Part shown: positions 1 to 10,726 of the stretch, piece by piece
How the letters are laid out: every line of letters starts with the position of its first letter
How positions within the stretch are numbered: the first letter of the stretch is position 1
NCBI GenBank assembly: GCA_001574975.1
Contig: KQ965732.1
Coordinates: 773,923-837,922 of the forward strand
DNA: 64,000 bases
Direction: 5' to 3'
Origin: Gonapodya prolifera JEL478
Lineage: Eukaryota > Monoblepharomycota > Monoblepharidomycetes > Monoblepharidales > Gonapodyaceae
Notes under the pieces: model-generated
Told to the model about the DNA's origin: nothing
The model's input: the letters and a program-made list of their open reading frames with translations, nothing else
Databases searched by the model: none
Program-made: the position numbers and the translations under genes

Positions 1-2812
1 GAAGCACGTAGGCGGGACACTGCCGGTTCACTTTCTCGCACAGTTTCGAGCACTGGTTTTGTTGCCCAGAACATGGAGTCCATGACAAGAGGCTCGAGCT
101 GCGGAAGGCCATCCAGGGTAGTAAGCGCCTTGTCGAACACCGAGAGCGCGGCACGCTCGAACAAGTTCAAGTCCGTGTTGTACTGAACGCGGCCATTACG
201 GAATACCAGGTCGACTTGGAACACTGGCTTTCGTAGTGTCTGCTCCACTGACCCTGTCAGAGAAAACGCTGCGTTGCGTTCGACGATTTTCACATCGTTG
301 GTCCCTGCCACCACCACCTTGTGGGTCAACGGGAGGGAGAACATCCGGAGGTAATCGTTCAGTGAGTTGAACAACAAGAACCGCAGCGTATCTTGCATGA
401 GGAACTTGACCGAGTTCATGAACTTTTTGAACTTGGAGATCTTGTACACCTCCATGTTGGACTCTTGGACGTTGTACCACCCCTTTCCGACCTCCTTAAA
501 GCCATTTTTTATTATCGTTTTCAGATTTGGGATCCACCTTGAGGAAGCGGTATGTAGAACGGGTGAGACCGTCAACAACAACGATCAAAAATGAATGTTC
601 TTGAATAAACACTAAATACTCACTGCTCACGCGTGGCAGCCTTGACGGCCTGCAGATTCTGCCCCTGGATCTGCTCGAACTCGTCCAGCTTGACCATCTT
701 GTTGACCTGCGTCGCGAGAAGACTAGATTGGAGCAAGCGGTCGCACTCGAGGCGGACGCGCGACATGGCCCGGATGACTTCGACCTTGCCAAAATAAGTC
801 GCGAAGGAGAAGGAGTGCAGGGTTTCGGAGAAGTCGTACGTCGGGACATCGGGACATCGCGAGGACCTACGCGGGGTTTTTGTGTAGTTATGGCTCTCGA
901 GAAAAAGTGGCAACCGACGTTTGAAGTGGTGTACATACTCTGGAACAGGTCGGGGCGGTTCTTCCTCTGGAGCTTCCGCGAGTCCATATTCATCCCGCTT
1001 CTGTGAATTACGAATCTTTTCGATAAACATGTCCCGTGAATCAATTAGCACACAAGATCAACCGATATCGCAACACCACTCCACGTAACCAACCTCCCGC
1101 TCAAAAACCATCTTGCTCATCGTCCGCGCGTAGTCCGCCTTGACGTCGCCAATCAATTCGACCGTCGCCGGGCCTGCGGGCCGGCCCGACGCGTACTCTT
1201 TGCCCAGGGCGATGCGGCAGATCCTGTCCAGAGAGGACGAGTCCATGGCGGGGACGGTGGATGTGGGCATGCAGTCGACGTAGAAGTTGTAGCTCTGGTG
1301 AGGTAGAGAGCGCGAGCGGATGGGCGAAGGGACGAGCGGGGGAGGCTGTTGAAGGGACTCACCAGCAGGCGTTCCACTCTGTCACGGGAAGAGATGGCCG
1401 ATGCGATTCTCTTTGCGAAAGTGGCGGGATCCTCCGCAAGAAACATGAAACGCGTTCTTTGAAGCACGACGGGAGCAAAGTGCGGTGTGAGCGTGTTTGC
1501 TGCGGCAAGGAACTGTAGCTGTCAGGGATGCTCACCGATGCACCCACGCCTCATCAGCTCCGAGCTCTGCGTCAGTCGCACCCGCTTCCGGCCCTGCCTG
1601 TCTCATGAGCGGATCGTCTTCCAACTTCAGGGGCATCTTGACGCCGTGGGTGTCCCACCCCGATGCATCGGTGAAGCGGATCCGCCAGACGTCCTTGGTG
1701 GGGTTGTACCCCATCACGAGCGCGTTGTGCCAGTCACCGTTGTGGAAGGCTTTCGCAGGGATGGAAGGGGATGCCCATTGTGTCCGTCGTGTGGACGAGG
1801 TGGGAGAGAACATGTGGGTGGTGAGTTGGGTTTGGTCACTTCCGTCGGTTCCTCCTGCGCCGTTGCTGCGATTCAAGTTTAGCCACTCGCTGGTTGACCG
1901 CGTCTCAAACTCGGTGTTGTCGAAGAGCGACATTGGTAAAAAGGGTGGAGAAGTGGTGTATTGAGGGGTTGAGTCGGGCTCCCCGAGCATGGTGGATCCA
2001 TGTTCCGACTGTGGCTCAACCGAGAACTTTTCTTCCGCGCACATCATAGCGCGCGTTACGCCCAGTCCCTCGAGGATTTCGGAGATGTCCTGCTTTGCGT
2101 ACAGTCGTTTCCGCCGCTCGATTTCCACCTTGCGGGGTGTCTGACCCGCCCGGTTTTCGTAGGGAAGGAGCACTTTAGGCTCCAAGCATATCGATCTATC
2201 CAGTTTAACTCGTTTCATTGTGTCGCTGGTGACAGACGTTTCACTGCCGCGTTTGGAAGGTGGTGCCCGTTCCTGAGCCTGCGGCTGTCCCTCCAGAGAG
2301 CTCGACTGCTGTAACACGCTGATCTCTGGAGGTGGTGGCTCAAGTTCATTCGATGGTAACGGAGGGAGAGCCCGGGACGATATGGATGTCCGTGACGAGT
2401 GCGCAGACGACGCAGAGAGCGTGGGGAGGAGCGTCTTTGAGACATCGCGGGGGGAGGGCGAGCGAAGAAGCGGCGAAAGATTGGATGATGGGGAGACGAG
2501 GAAGTCCGAGAAGATGGCAGCTGTCTTTGCGGATGGAGTTCCCTTCGTTCCCTGCGCGGCCAGTTCCTCTGCAATGCGCGTCCTCTCCGCGGCCGCCAGT
2601 CTGCTCCTATGGTGGATGGACACTGGGTCAAGATACGACTCCATCGCGGAGTGCGCTCTCGCTGGTGAATTGGAGCTGTCCGCCTTGTTGTTTGGTGTGA
2701 CCACAGCCCCACTACCAAATGAACCACAACCCTTTTCGCCCATTTTTCCCATTGTCGAAAGGGAACCCGACGAGCTCTTCATGTGCCAATGCATTAAATT
2801 CGGTGATGCCAT
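1..2812 (-). CDS. DNAH1: Axonemal dynein heavy chain, DNAH1 type (N-terminal part, runs off left edge)
   Basis: This is the N-terminal tail of an inner-arm axonemal dynein heavy chain, part of the motor that bends cilia. Six exons fit in phase: 2812-1582, 1499-1363, 1294-1094, 1000-939, 866-624 and 537 to the window edge. The start is the ATG at 2812, followed by about 200 low-complexity Ser/Pro-rich residues. Family landmarks recalled from animal DNAH1 then appear in order: TPRKVEIERRKRLYAKQDI, FDNTEFETRSTSEWLNLN, FLAEDPATFAKRIASA, YNFYVDCMPT, LDEFEQIQGQNLQAVK and GWYNVQESNMEVYKISKF. The exon-1 reading frame only joins exon 2 through an 82-nt intron whose donor (GTGCGA) lies inside the open frame. 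The AAA motor lies beyond the window. Orthology to DNAH1 rather than another inner-arm chain rests on these motifs. Confidence is high for dynein and good for the DNAH1 type. Confidence 0.93.
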
Positions 2813-3590
2813 GATGCAGAAAGAAGTATGTGTGAAACCGGAAAGAAGTATGTGTAAAACTTGACCAGCGGGATTAGCATGGGGGCATTAAAACTCTCCT
2901 AAGTATAGGAACTCTTGAGGGGGAAACTAACTAGGGAAACTAACTAATGAAGGAGTGTTTCGGGAGGGTGGGTACCACGACCGCAATAAGCCCTCAAGAG
3001 CTCACTGACTCCCCGAAACCAACGCATCGCAAATGGCCACCTCTGCCACCACAACTGCTCCGGTGTTCGCTCTCGTCCCCGCCCTTGCCACCACCACCAC
3101 TGGCGCGCCCACCCCGCTTGTCCTCCTCGGCACGCTCACTCCCTCTCCCACGTTTGCTCTCATAGCTTCGTGCGCTTTATCGAATTGGGCCCTTGTCGTG
3201 CTTGGGTAGTGTCCAAATTCATCCCTAACACATCACAATAGAAAAACTTCTGCAATTCGGGTCAGAAAAAATCGAGATAGGCATCCAGATAGCCCCAAAC
3301 ATTGCGCATCATTTGCCGCAAAAAAGGAAAAAAGGGTAGTCGCGTGCGGAAGAGTGGGCCTGGTGGTCGGGCGTGAGGGGGGGTGCGGGGTTTGGGGGTG
3401 GGTGGGGGGAAGGCCGCTGGAGGCCGTTGGCCGGTCTCCACACGACGTGAAAGCGCACCAAGTTCACTCCCCATGGCGTTTGATTTACTTTATTAGAATA
3501 TCTTTCAATACAGTAAATGTGGAATTTAGCAGGCGTACTAAATCTGAGCTCATACCATTTCGCTTCAGGCACTCTCAGCTGTCCCGGTCT
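2813..3590. other. Intergenic region upstream of dynein gene, two short tandem repeats
   Basis: No confident gene is seen. There is a near-perfect direct repeat of AAGAAGTATGTGT(G/A)AAAC with a 22-nt period at 2821-2860, and a perfect 13-bp tandem duplication GGGAAACTAACTA at 2921-2946. A 58-codon Thr/Pro-rich open frame starts at ATG 3033 and stops at 3209. It has no recognisable family and is probably chance. The stretch is the likely promoter side of the dynein gene. Confidence 0.5.
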
Positions 3591-3599
3591 CAACCTCAT

Positions 3600-4200
3600 T
3601 TCCGCAACAAGTCACCTGCTCCCTCGTATCAGCGTCTTCTTCGTCAGACACCGGTGTTGCTGGCATCTGAATGGAAACAGCGCAAGTGAACCTTGGAATG
3701 CCACAGAGAGTTGCGCTTCCTCGACCTTTCTCTGCTGGACGGAATGTCATTGACCAGACCACAACGGAGGAAAGCATCTCGCACTCACACACACAGAAAA
3801 TGTGCCCGAGTGTGGAGCCCCGTCCTCCGAGGCGGGATTCGTGAGGGTGAAAATGTGCGCCTGACCTTAGTTCTTTCACCATCAACGTCCATCCTGTCCT
3901 CCTCCGGAGCAGATTCCTCACAACTGGACAAGAGCATCTTGTCTGCGTCGTGTGGCGTCCCCTCGCTCTGGGCAAAACTCCGATCCTGACTAATTCGACC
4001 CGATTCCATCTTTTCCGCAAGAACAGTCGCCCTTCCGTTGCAAGCCCCTGTTCATTTCGATTAGTAGCCTCTCGTCTTCAAGCGGTCGTTGCTTTCTTTC
4101 CACGTTTCGGCATCTTGGGAGTTGGGATGCTTTCGCTCACTGGCGGGGAAGGAAGGATGCGCGGGAAGGTCACCACGACGAAATCAAGACCGGATAAATT
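3600..4200 (-). CDS. Possible small spliced gene, unknown product
   Basis: I do not recognise this product. On the minus strand an open stretch at about 4049-3866 reads with acidic, Ser-rich composition (it includes DKMLLSSCEESAPEED and MDVDGERTK). It is preceded by a consensus branch point TACTAAT and an AACAG acceptor near 4050. A donor-like GTGAGC lies about 100 nt upstream, after a frame ending in FPRILPSPP. A second candidate exon begins after CATTCAG near 3671 with MPATPVSDEEDADTREQ. The splice signals and acidic bias argue for a real gene. The lack of homology and of a clear start codon argue against one. Boundaries are approximate. Confidence 0.25.
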
Positions 4201-5630
4201 TTGACAAATCTCAACATATTTGCCAAAACACGCCCCGCTTCCTTGCAAATGTCTGAGTATCGTGACGTCCAGTTTTACAAGTTTTTGGAATTTGTAACAT
4301 AGAGGAACGTAGCACGCTGCAAGCAAGGATATGAACGTTGTAACGCTGCAATTGAGTACATTTAAATTTAGGGAGCACGGAAACCGCCACTTGGTGCGTA
4401 ATCTACACACCACCTGATTTCGCCCCACCCATAGATTCTCCCATTCCCACGAAAAACTTTCATTTCTCTGCAATTTACATCAGAGTTTCACCAAATTTGA
4501 TATATATGTAGTTCTTACGATAAACTTCACAATAAGCCGACTCAATATGTGATTCTCACGCTTCCTCTTGTCGCGTCATCGTCGGCGTGTCCGTACACTA
4601 GGGTGTCACGACGGGCCCCAAGCACCCTCCCCGACCTGGGGAATGTTTTGGAGGGGGGGCATCCTGTATACGAGGTGCCATCAGGGAGGAATTCCGTGTT
4701 TCTTGCCCGGGGGCGATTGTGAAAGGTGGTTCTGACGCAAACAGCAGTCGTGAGAGTTCATTATCGATGGTAAGGATGCCTTGGAACCAATGGAGAAAGC
4801 TCATCTACGCCTAGTAGTGGTCAAGAAGCATCAACGAGAAATTTGGAGGGGAAAAGCTCACCAGATAAACGTGAGAGCAGCAATGCCCCCCCATCAGAAG
4901 TTGTCCATCGAGTTCCGTGAGCGCGTGAGATGGTCAAAGGAACCATTTTCCGTGTCCTCACATACATTTGAATGTTTTTCATTCGAAGGGCCGGTGATGG
5001 GGAAGGTGAAATGAAGGGGATGGGGGACAGAAGGCCATCGAAAGAGTCCGTGATGGTGAGCAATCCGCCGCAGTATGAGGCTGATTGGAGTAGCGGTTCC
5101 CATGATATGAAATTTTTCCAGGTGGAAATTGTCGCTGGGTTTGTGCGTGCATGGGTATGGGCAAATCAGGTGACGATTTGATTACGCGGCTTCTTTGTTC
5201 AAGTGTGTACTTTCCGTGCTCCCTAAAATTCAGTACTTTGCGTTCAAATGAAAGGTCCCGTTCAAATTCAGGTCTTTGTGTTTGAGTGCGAGTGTTGGAT
5301 GAATGTCACACTTGTGCGTTCGAACGTTGTTGAACACATTCAAACACAAACATTTAAACAACACTCTGACTTACGTTTGAGTGAGTTCAGCACTCAGCTG
5401 CGTTCAGCAACGTTCAAGCCCAGAGACGGTTTTCAGATGATGTATTTTAATCAAGCAACTCAAACAGTGGATGTACACATTAAATCAGGGGTAACTCTCT
5501 AGGGAGGTGACTTGGGTGATTAGCAATCCAAAAGCGATGAAGCGCCCTCCAGTCCTGCACGACCTCACAACACTCCACACATCTCTCCCTCGCCGCAGCA
5601 GCACAGCACAGCACAGCACGGATCTTGTCT
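4201..5630. other. Intergenic region with a TTCAA/TTGAA-rich patch and a CAGCA microsatellite
   Basis: No supportable gene is seen. From about 5225 to 5470 the sequence repeatedly carries GTTCAA, TTGAAC and ATTCAAAC words in both orientations, suggesting degenerate short repeats or clustered sites. At about 5599-5619 there is a short (CAGCA)n microsatellite just downstream of the HMG-box gene. Open frames here are short, often begin at non-ATG codons and match nothing I know. Confidence 0.4.
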
Positions 5631-5633
5631 TGT

Positions 5634-6567
5634 CTAGAAGAGGAACGGTATCGGCAAGTCCATTCCGTCGTCGAGGGGGCTCCCCTCCTGCGCCATCTGC
5701 GAGGTAGGGGAGAGCAGGTCATAGTACCCGCTGCGATCCTTGGAGGGAGTCTCGTCGGGATTGGCTTGGACGGGGGCTGGGTCACCCAAGGAGAATCTGC
5801 ACGTGAGGGGTACGTGGGTGTAAATGGGCTGTCTTTGCAGCTCAGAAGCCAGTAAGGGACCCACATCTCGCGATGCTCCATCTGCGCCTGCGTGTACATC
5901 TTCTGGTAATGCTTCCTGATCTCCTCGTTCTCCGATTGCCACCATGCCGCCAACAACTTGCTCTGCTCCGCGAAAGGCAACGAGTCGATCCCGTACCGCC
6001 GTGTCTCCAGTCTGAGCGAGCGCCGGTACAGCAGGAACGCGTTGGGGCACCGAGGAGGCTTCGTGTCGACCCGACGACGTCGGTGGCGCCGCTTGCCGCC
6101 CTCCCTGCCGAACATGAACTCTCTCAGCTGATTTTTGCCTGCGGGAAGCTGAAGGAGAACGAAGTCCTGTGTGGCGGGAGTGTGGGTGTTAAACGAGGAC
6201 CCCAAACACGGGCGGGGGTGGAGAGGAAACTCACGGGGCGGCAGGGAGATGACGCAACCAGAGCTGCCAAATCAACTTCTGCTCGTTGGAAAAACATGGA
6301 GTGGAATCGGCGAGTAGGGTGTGGTGCGGGGGAGGCGGTGATGATAACGAGGTCGCCGCCACATGTGAAAACCAGCGGTGTTTTTCAACCACCTCGAGCG
6401 ATCGCACCTTGCTCCTCCTCGCTCGCGCGTGCGGCGTCACAGGGCTGGTACCATTCCTGCAGGGCGATGGATATTGGGGTCAATGGGCCCTTTGTGCCAG
6501 GAAATGGACTGCAGGGTACCTCGATATCCGTCTTGCTCTGCGCATCCATCTCGTAGCCCTGCTCCAT
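5634..6567 (-). CDS. HMG-box transcription factor (MATA-HMG-like)
   Basis: This is a probable sequence-specific nuclear DNA-binding protein of about 200 residues. The box is clear in the exon near 6165-5845: PRCPNAFLLYRRSLRLETRR, then PFAEQSKLLAAWWQSE, then HYQKMYTQAQMEHREMW. These are the three helices of a fungal MATA/SOX-type HMG box, preceded by an Arg-rich nuclear-localisation-like stretch. The N-terminus is assembled from small exons beginning at ATG 6567 (MEQGYEMDAQSK). GTGAGT/ACACAG signals bound the intron at about 6237-6165. After the box, the acidic C-terminus ending DDGMDLPIPFLF (stop at 5634) is in another frame. The best join is a very short 32-nt intron at about 5860-5829, or a longer intron ending at CTCGCAG near 5690, so that junction is unsettled. 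A mating-type role is possible but not shown by its neighbours. Confidence 0.8.
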
Positions 6568-8111
6568 CACACGTTGAGTGGCGTGGGTATGGTTCCGGTG
6601 GGTGTCTGGGTATCGGCTGGGTTTTATGGGAATGGAGAGGGAGAGTCAGCTGACATTTGCGGGATCACCGCATTGCACCCTGTGGCCGCAGCGTCCTGTG
6701 TCACCCCGAAAAGTTCCGCTGGATTGGGCAGAAAATAATGTACCAAAAACGGGCTCCCACACGTTTACTTATTATCGAAAATTTGGTCTATTTTGGCTCG
6801 GCTTGCAGGCCCATTTAGGCCCCGACTTTCAGGGACTCGTGGAGAGGAGATTCTGCGCGCGGCGATACTCGAATACGTGTGGAGCGATGCGGCGCCCGTT
6901 CTGCATGTGTTACGCATGCCTGGCTCGGCATAGAGCGGTCGTCACTCCGCCCGCAAACCCTTCCGAGGTACAAACGACCACGTGACCGTCATTGCCACCT
7001 TTGAGCTCGCAAAGAGGCTTTCGGAAGGCTGCACGTTAGACAAGAGGCATGTTTTGTGGTGAGCTTTGAATCGCAATGGTTGTTTTCGATGAACTTCATC
7101 AGTGCTATTTTGTACCACCGGCACCTGGATTAGGGCAGGGCGCGAGAGCTTCAACGAGACATACAACAGTTCTTACTCCTCGATCCATGCTGTCCCGCTG
7201 CGATTCTGCAGGTCGACAACGGGACAGCGGGAACTTCTCCAAGCTAAAAGGGGCGCCCGTAGTGCGTGGGCGGGGTAAGTGTCGGTTGCACGGCATGGCG
7301 GCAGTGGCGTGGTATTGAAGCGCACGCTTTGGAGAGTGTGTTGGTGTTTGGGGAGGGTCGGGTGCGGGCTTGGGTTTCGGGGAATGCTTAGACGGATTGG
7401 CAGAAAGTGCATCACGTGAAGGGGCGGAGAATCCTTGTACCGCTTCAGGAGGATATGTCACGGTGGTTTGCGTGGGAGTCACGGGTGACGGGTGACGGGT
7501 GACAGGGGAAATTGGGAATAGGGAGTTGCGCGAGGTCACTGTTTTGCGTGACGACAGACTGGAAGTGGGATTTGGGAGGTTTGTCAATGGGCGAGAGCGG
7601 CGGGTCGATGAAAAGGAGATTGATGTGGAGTTCCGCGCTCGAGCAGTATCTTAATTCATTCATTCTCCAGTCAATCCCTCCACCCATCTTGCTCACCATC
7701 TTGGGAGACATTGACCAGCCAACCCAACGGAACTGGGCACCACCAAAGATTCAAGGTCCAATTCTATCCTCCAACCCCGCTATCAACCCACAAGACGCGG
7801 TGGGAAGAGCATGCACCGAGACGAGGGCGGGAGGGGTGGTACCTCGCACTGGGAAATAACCTCTCAACCGCGGCAGGTTCGCTCCGAAATCCGATTCCCC
7901 GGCCACCTTGTTTCACGCAAGTATCGGGTGCTTGTGAATTCAGGGCTTGCACAATTACATAATGTCTCCAGTTATTAGGTGAAGGATGATCTGGTCACAC
8001 AGGGTCTTCGTCCCTAGGAGGCGCAGTGCGCTCAATGTTTTTCATTTAAACTCTGACACAGATCAAGTCTCACGGCTTAGAGACTGAGGCGCAACAGCCT
8101 CTTCTTATTAG
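6568..8111. other. Intergenic region, no confident gene
   Basis: A Pro/Ser-rich minus-strand frame at 7587-7105 lacks an ATG start and has no family match. Inside it are three perfect GGGTGAC heptamers in tandem at 7483-7503. The last part, from about 7950, should hold the promoter and first exon, with signal peptide, of the DOMON gene, but I could not define that exon. Confidence 0.4.
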
Positions 8112-8878
8112 AATCGTTCTTCGAACTCCCTTCTCGGCCGACAACTTGCGCTCCATCATGAGAATACCTGCCACATCACCTCGACCATCCACGAAATAGC
8201 GACACTCACCCAGCTCGGGTCGGTGGCAAACGCCGCCAAACTTTGCGCAACGGGTGAACCGACCTTCTGCTGTGAAACGACGAGCGGAAAGGACGGTGAT
8301 TTATCGCTGAGGGTGACTTTCCAGAAGACGGGCCTGAGGTACGTACCTTCGTCACTTCTGCCGTCAAGCCCAACTGCCGCTGTTTAAAATCTAATGTCGT
8401 CCATCACTTTGCAGCTTGGCAGCTTTTGGAATAAGTCCCAATGGCACTATGATCGGTAAATACCTGCCACGTCTTCATTCCCAAGTCCAATTTTCCTTCT
8501 CACACGACAATTCGCCCTCATCTAGGCACTGAAGCGTATATTCTCTGGGCCAACACGTCCAGCACCAATGGCACCATGACCGTCTCCGACCATACGCAAC
8601 ACAGTACGCTATGCCGGTGGAGGACGGCACGCCGGACGTGCTGCTTCTCCCTGGAAGCAGCTACGACGCTGCGACGGGGGCAGCTGGTCGCAAACCTTGC
8701 GAGCGTGATGCGAGGCATGGGGGACGATAACGGCAACGATTTTAAGGGCGGGAACCAGACGTACGCTTTGTGAGTACATTCGAACCGCCACATATTCTGC
8801 ATTGCTGTTCCGACATCCGCCCACTTCTCTTTCCCCCACTTGGCTGTTGGTGTTCTCGCTCTTCACAGCTGGCATTGA
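8112..8878 (+). CDS. DOMON-domain protein (first exon not located)
   Basis: This encodes a DOMON domain, a beta-sandwich that binds heme or sugar and usually lies outside the cell. Exons in consistent phase are about 8112-8338, 8415-8455, 8526-8603, 8661-8769 and 8869-8878. Diagnostic segments are CATGEPTFCCETTSGKDGD, LAAFGISPNGTMIGTEAYIL and GGNQTYAFWH, followed by a stop at 8876-8878. The AFGIS..G.M.G core is typical of the family. The first exon is missing: the frame opens right after a TTATTAG acceptor and holds no ATG, so a short upstream exon carrying the signal peptide is expected in 7950-8050. Between 8604 and 8660 the open frame is better treated as a 57-nt GTACGC..GCAG intron than as two compensating frameshifts. 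It resembles the DOMON part of the fusion gene at 44.7-48.7 kb but has no membrane domain. Confidence 0.65.
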
Positions 8879-9211
8879 CGCTGCCGTTGTTTATTTTTGC
8901 AATGAGACTTGGGGTGCATGTGATAAGTATTTGGAAGAAAATAAAATGACCAGAAAGCAATTGGCGATTTGGGACACTACGATGACCAAAGTGCGCCCCT
9001 CGGGCCTGCCCGAGTGCCCGCCCACTCGGAACACACGAAGAGCTTTCGAAGAAGACGATCCATCAAAGGAAATAAGGTGACCTCAATTACTCAAGTTCTA
9101 CAATACGAATTAGTCGTGTTTGTTTTTTTTTTCATTTAAATTACTCCGTCCACTTCCCATCGCTCCCCTACTCTGCTGCACCCAGCACCCAGCACCCACA
9201 TCCCAATCATT

Positions 9212-10347
9212 TCACGTCTCCTCGACCTCTCGCCACGCCTTGCGCGCCACAAGCCGTTCCCACCACGCCTTGACGTGGGGCCGCGAGGGCGTTGTCAGAA
9301 TCGGGAGGAGCTGTGTTGTGTCGTGTCGGTACGGTGCGGGTAATGCGAGTTCGTACGAGGCAAGAACGACGGGTTCACGGGTGAGGTTTGACCATCGAGC
9401 AAAACCACACAACCATCTCTCCGAGCTCAGCTCAACTCACACCAACGGGCGCCAAATACACTCCATACGGCGCATGGAACAAATCGGCCAGCGAGAACTC
9501 GCCCGCCAAGTACTCCTTGCCGTCGCTGAGATGGCGCTCGTACACGTCCATCACTTCCTCGAGCTGCCGGACAAGAACGCGAGCGCGAAGAGGGTCGTGC
9601 TCAAGCCCGCGCGATTTTTTGAACAGGAGCTCCGACACGAGGCCGGAGCAGGGGGGGTCGAAGATGGCCTGGGGAGTGTGGGGGGAGTGTGGGGGGTGGA
9701 ATGGTTTGGTTAAAGGGTGGGAGGAGTGTTGAGAATAGTTGGTGGGATAGGGTGGTGCGGAATGGTCCACATTGGATAGAGTTTGGGCAAAGGGGAGTGC
9801 CCTTTGCTCGCTCGAACCAGCAGTGAAGACCTCCACCGTCTCCTTGCTTCTTCACTCCACTACACGACAACAACCAGCGAAACCTTCCGTCAGGATTCCG
9901 GGCACGCGACCTTGGGCCTTGTCTCCTCCCACGCACCTGTTCAACCGAACACCACTCGTCCACAATCCCGGCCTCCTTTGCACCCTCGGGAATCAGCGAC
10001 GTCCCGTGGCCTCTGTACTTGCGCTCGATGTAGCGACATATCGCGCGCGACTCGAACAGGGTGAAGGTGCCGTCCTGGAGGACGGGGATCTGTCCAAACG
10101 GCTGGAGTTTGAGGAACTCGGGCGACTTTCAGGCGCGAGGTTATCCGTGGGTGGAGGTAGGAGAGTGTGAGCGCGACGACGATTGCAGGTGAGGACGTTG
10201 CAGGCATACTTTGTGTTCGCCGGCTCGCAAATCGACGGCCACAAGCTCGTATGGCACGCCCTTCTCCCTGAGCGCAAACAGAACTCGCCGCGTGCAGGTT
10301 GACAGCGGGTTTCCGTACACTGTGAGCGGGGAGTCGGGGGTGGTCAT
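9212..10347 (-). CDS. Glutathione S-transferase, phi-like class
   Basis: This enzyme would conjugate glutathione to electrophiles in the cytosol. The start is ATG 10347, and the N-terminal thioredoxin-fold half reads YGNPLSTCTRRVLFALREKG, with Ser16 in the phi-class STxTRR position. Further motifs are QPFGQIPVLQDG, FESRAICRYIERKY and, in the helical half, YLAGEFSLADLFHAPYGVYL, HVKAWWERLVARKAWREV. There are four exons. The first intron follows GEHK near 10208, the second (about 270 nt) runs from GTGCGT at about 9937 to CCCCAG near 9668, and the third is near 9439-9310. The product is about 215 residues, normal for the family. It is divergent from the Agd3-like gene with a shared 379-bp promoter region. 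The phi assignment is by motif only; theta or Ure2-like classes are alternatives. Confidence 0.9.
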
Positions 10348-10726
10348 GGGCTGGAAGAAGTGGAGGGACCAAATGAGGTGTCCCGTGCACGTGACCTGCC
10401 GAGGACGTGGCCACAGTAAACCACCCTCGGGAGTGAACCCGAGAGGTCCTTCACTCACAGCCCTGAATGGTCCGACCTTCGTTGCCCTTCGCGTCTCGCT
10501 GACCGGATTCCCACGACGTCTGGCTGCCTGTCGTGTCTGCGAATGTTTTGGCGTGAATCGACACCCTCGCGAAGCCTGCCTTCGCCCGGCTTCGCGGGGG
10601 CGAGATTGGTCCAAACATTCGCACAGACCTTCTTATTGATCAGCGCATCGGCTCTTCGTACCCATCAGTTACCCACATCAGATCATTCTCGCAGTCTTTG
10701 TGCAACTCACCACCGGACACCGCACA
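10348..10726. promoter_or_regulatory. Divergent intergenic region between GST and Agd3-like genes
   Basis: This 379-bp stretch separates two start codons facing away from each other and must hold both promoters. I see no convincing TATA box. A GC-rich imperfect palindrome near 10570-10605 (CTCGCGAAGC / GCTTCGCGGG) is a possible binding site or hairpin. Confidence 0.4.

Noticed and set aside
1500-1581. A 25- or 31-nt ultra-short intron in the dynein gene
   Set aside because: An 82-nt intron with a GTGCGA donor and CCGCAG acceptor fits phase and homology.
3033-3209. 58-codon ATG-initiated Thr/Pro-rich frame
   Set aside because: It is very low in complexity, has no homology or splice context, and is of a length expected by chance in GC-rich DNA.
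7105-7711. Pro/Ser-rich minus-strand open frames
   Set aside because: They start only at non-ATG codons, overlap each other in two frames, contain a heptamer repeat and match no family.
8590-8683. Two compensating frameshifts making the DOMON gene a pseudogene
   Set aside because: A 57-nt intron at 8604-8660 with good donor and acceptor keeps one frame throughout. The alternative is less parsimonious, though not excluded.
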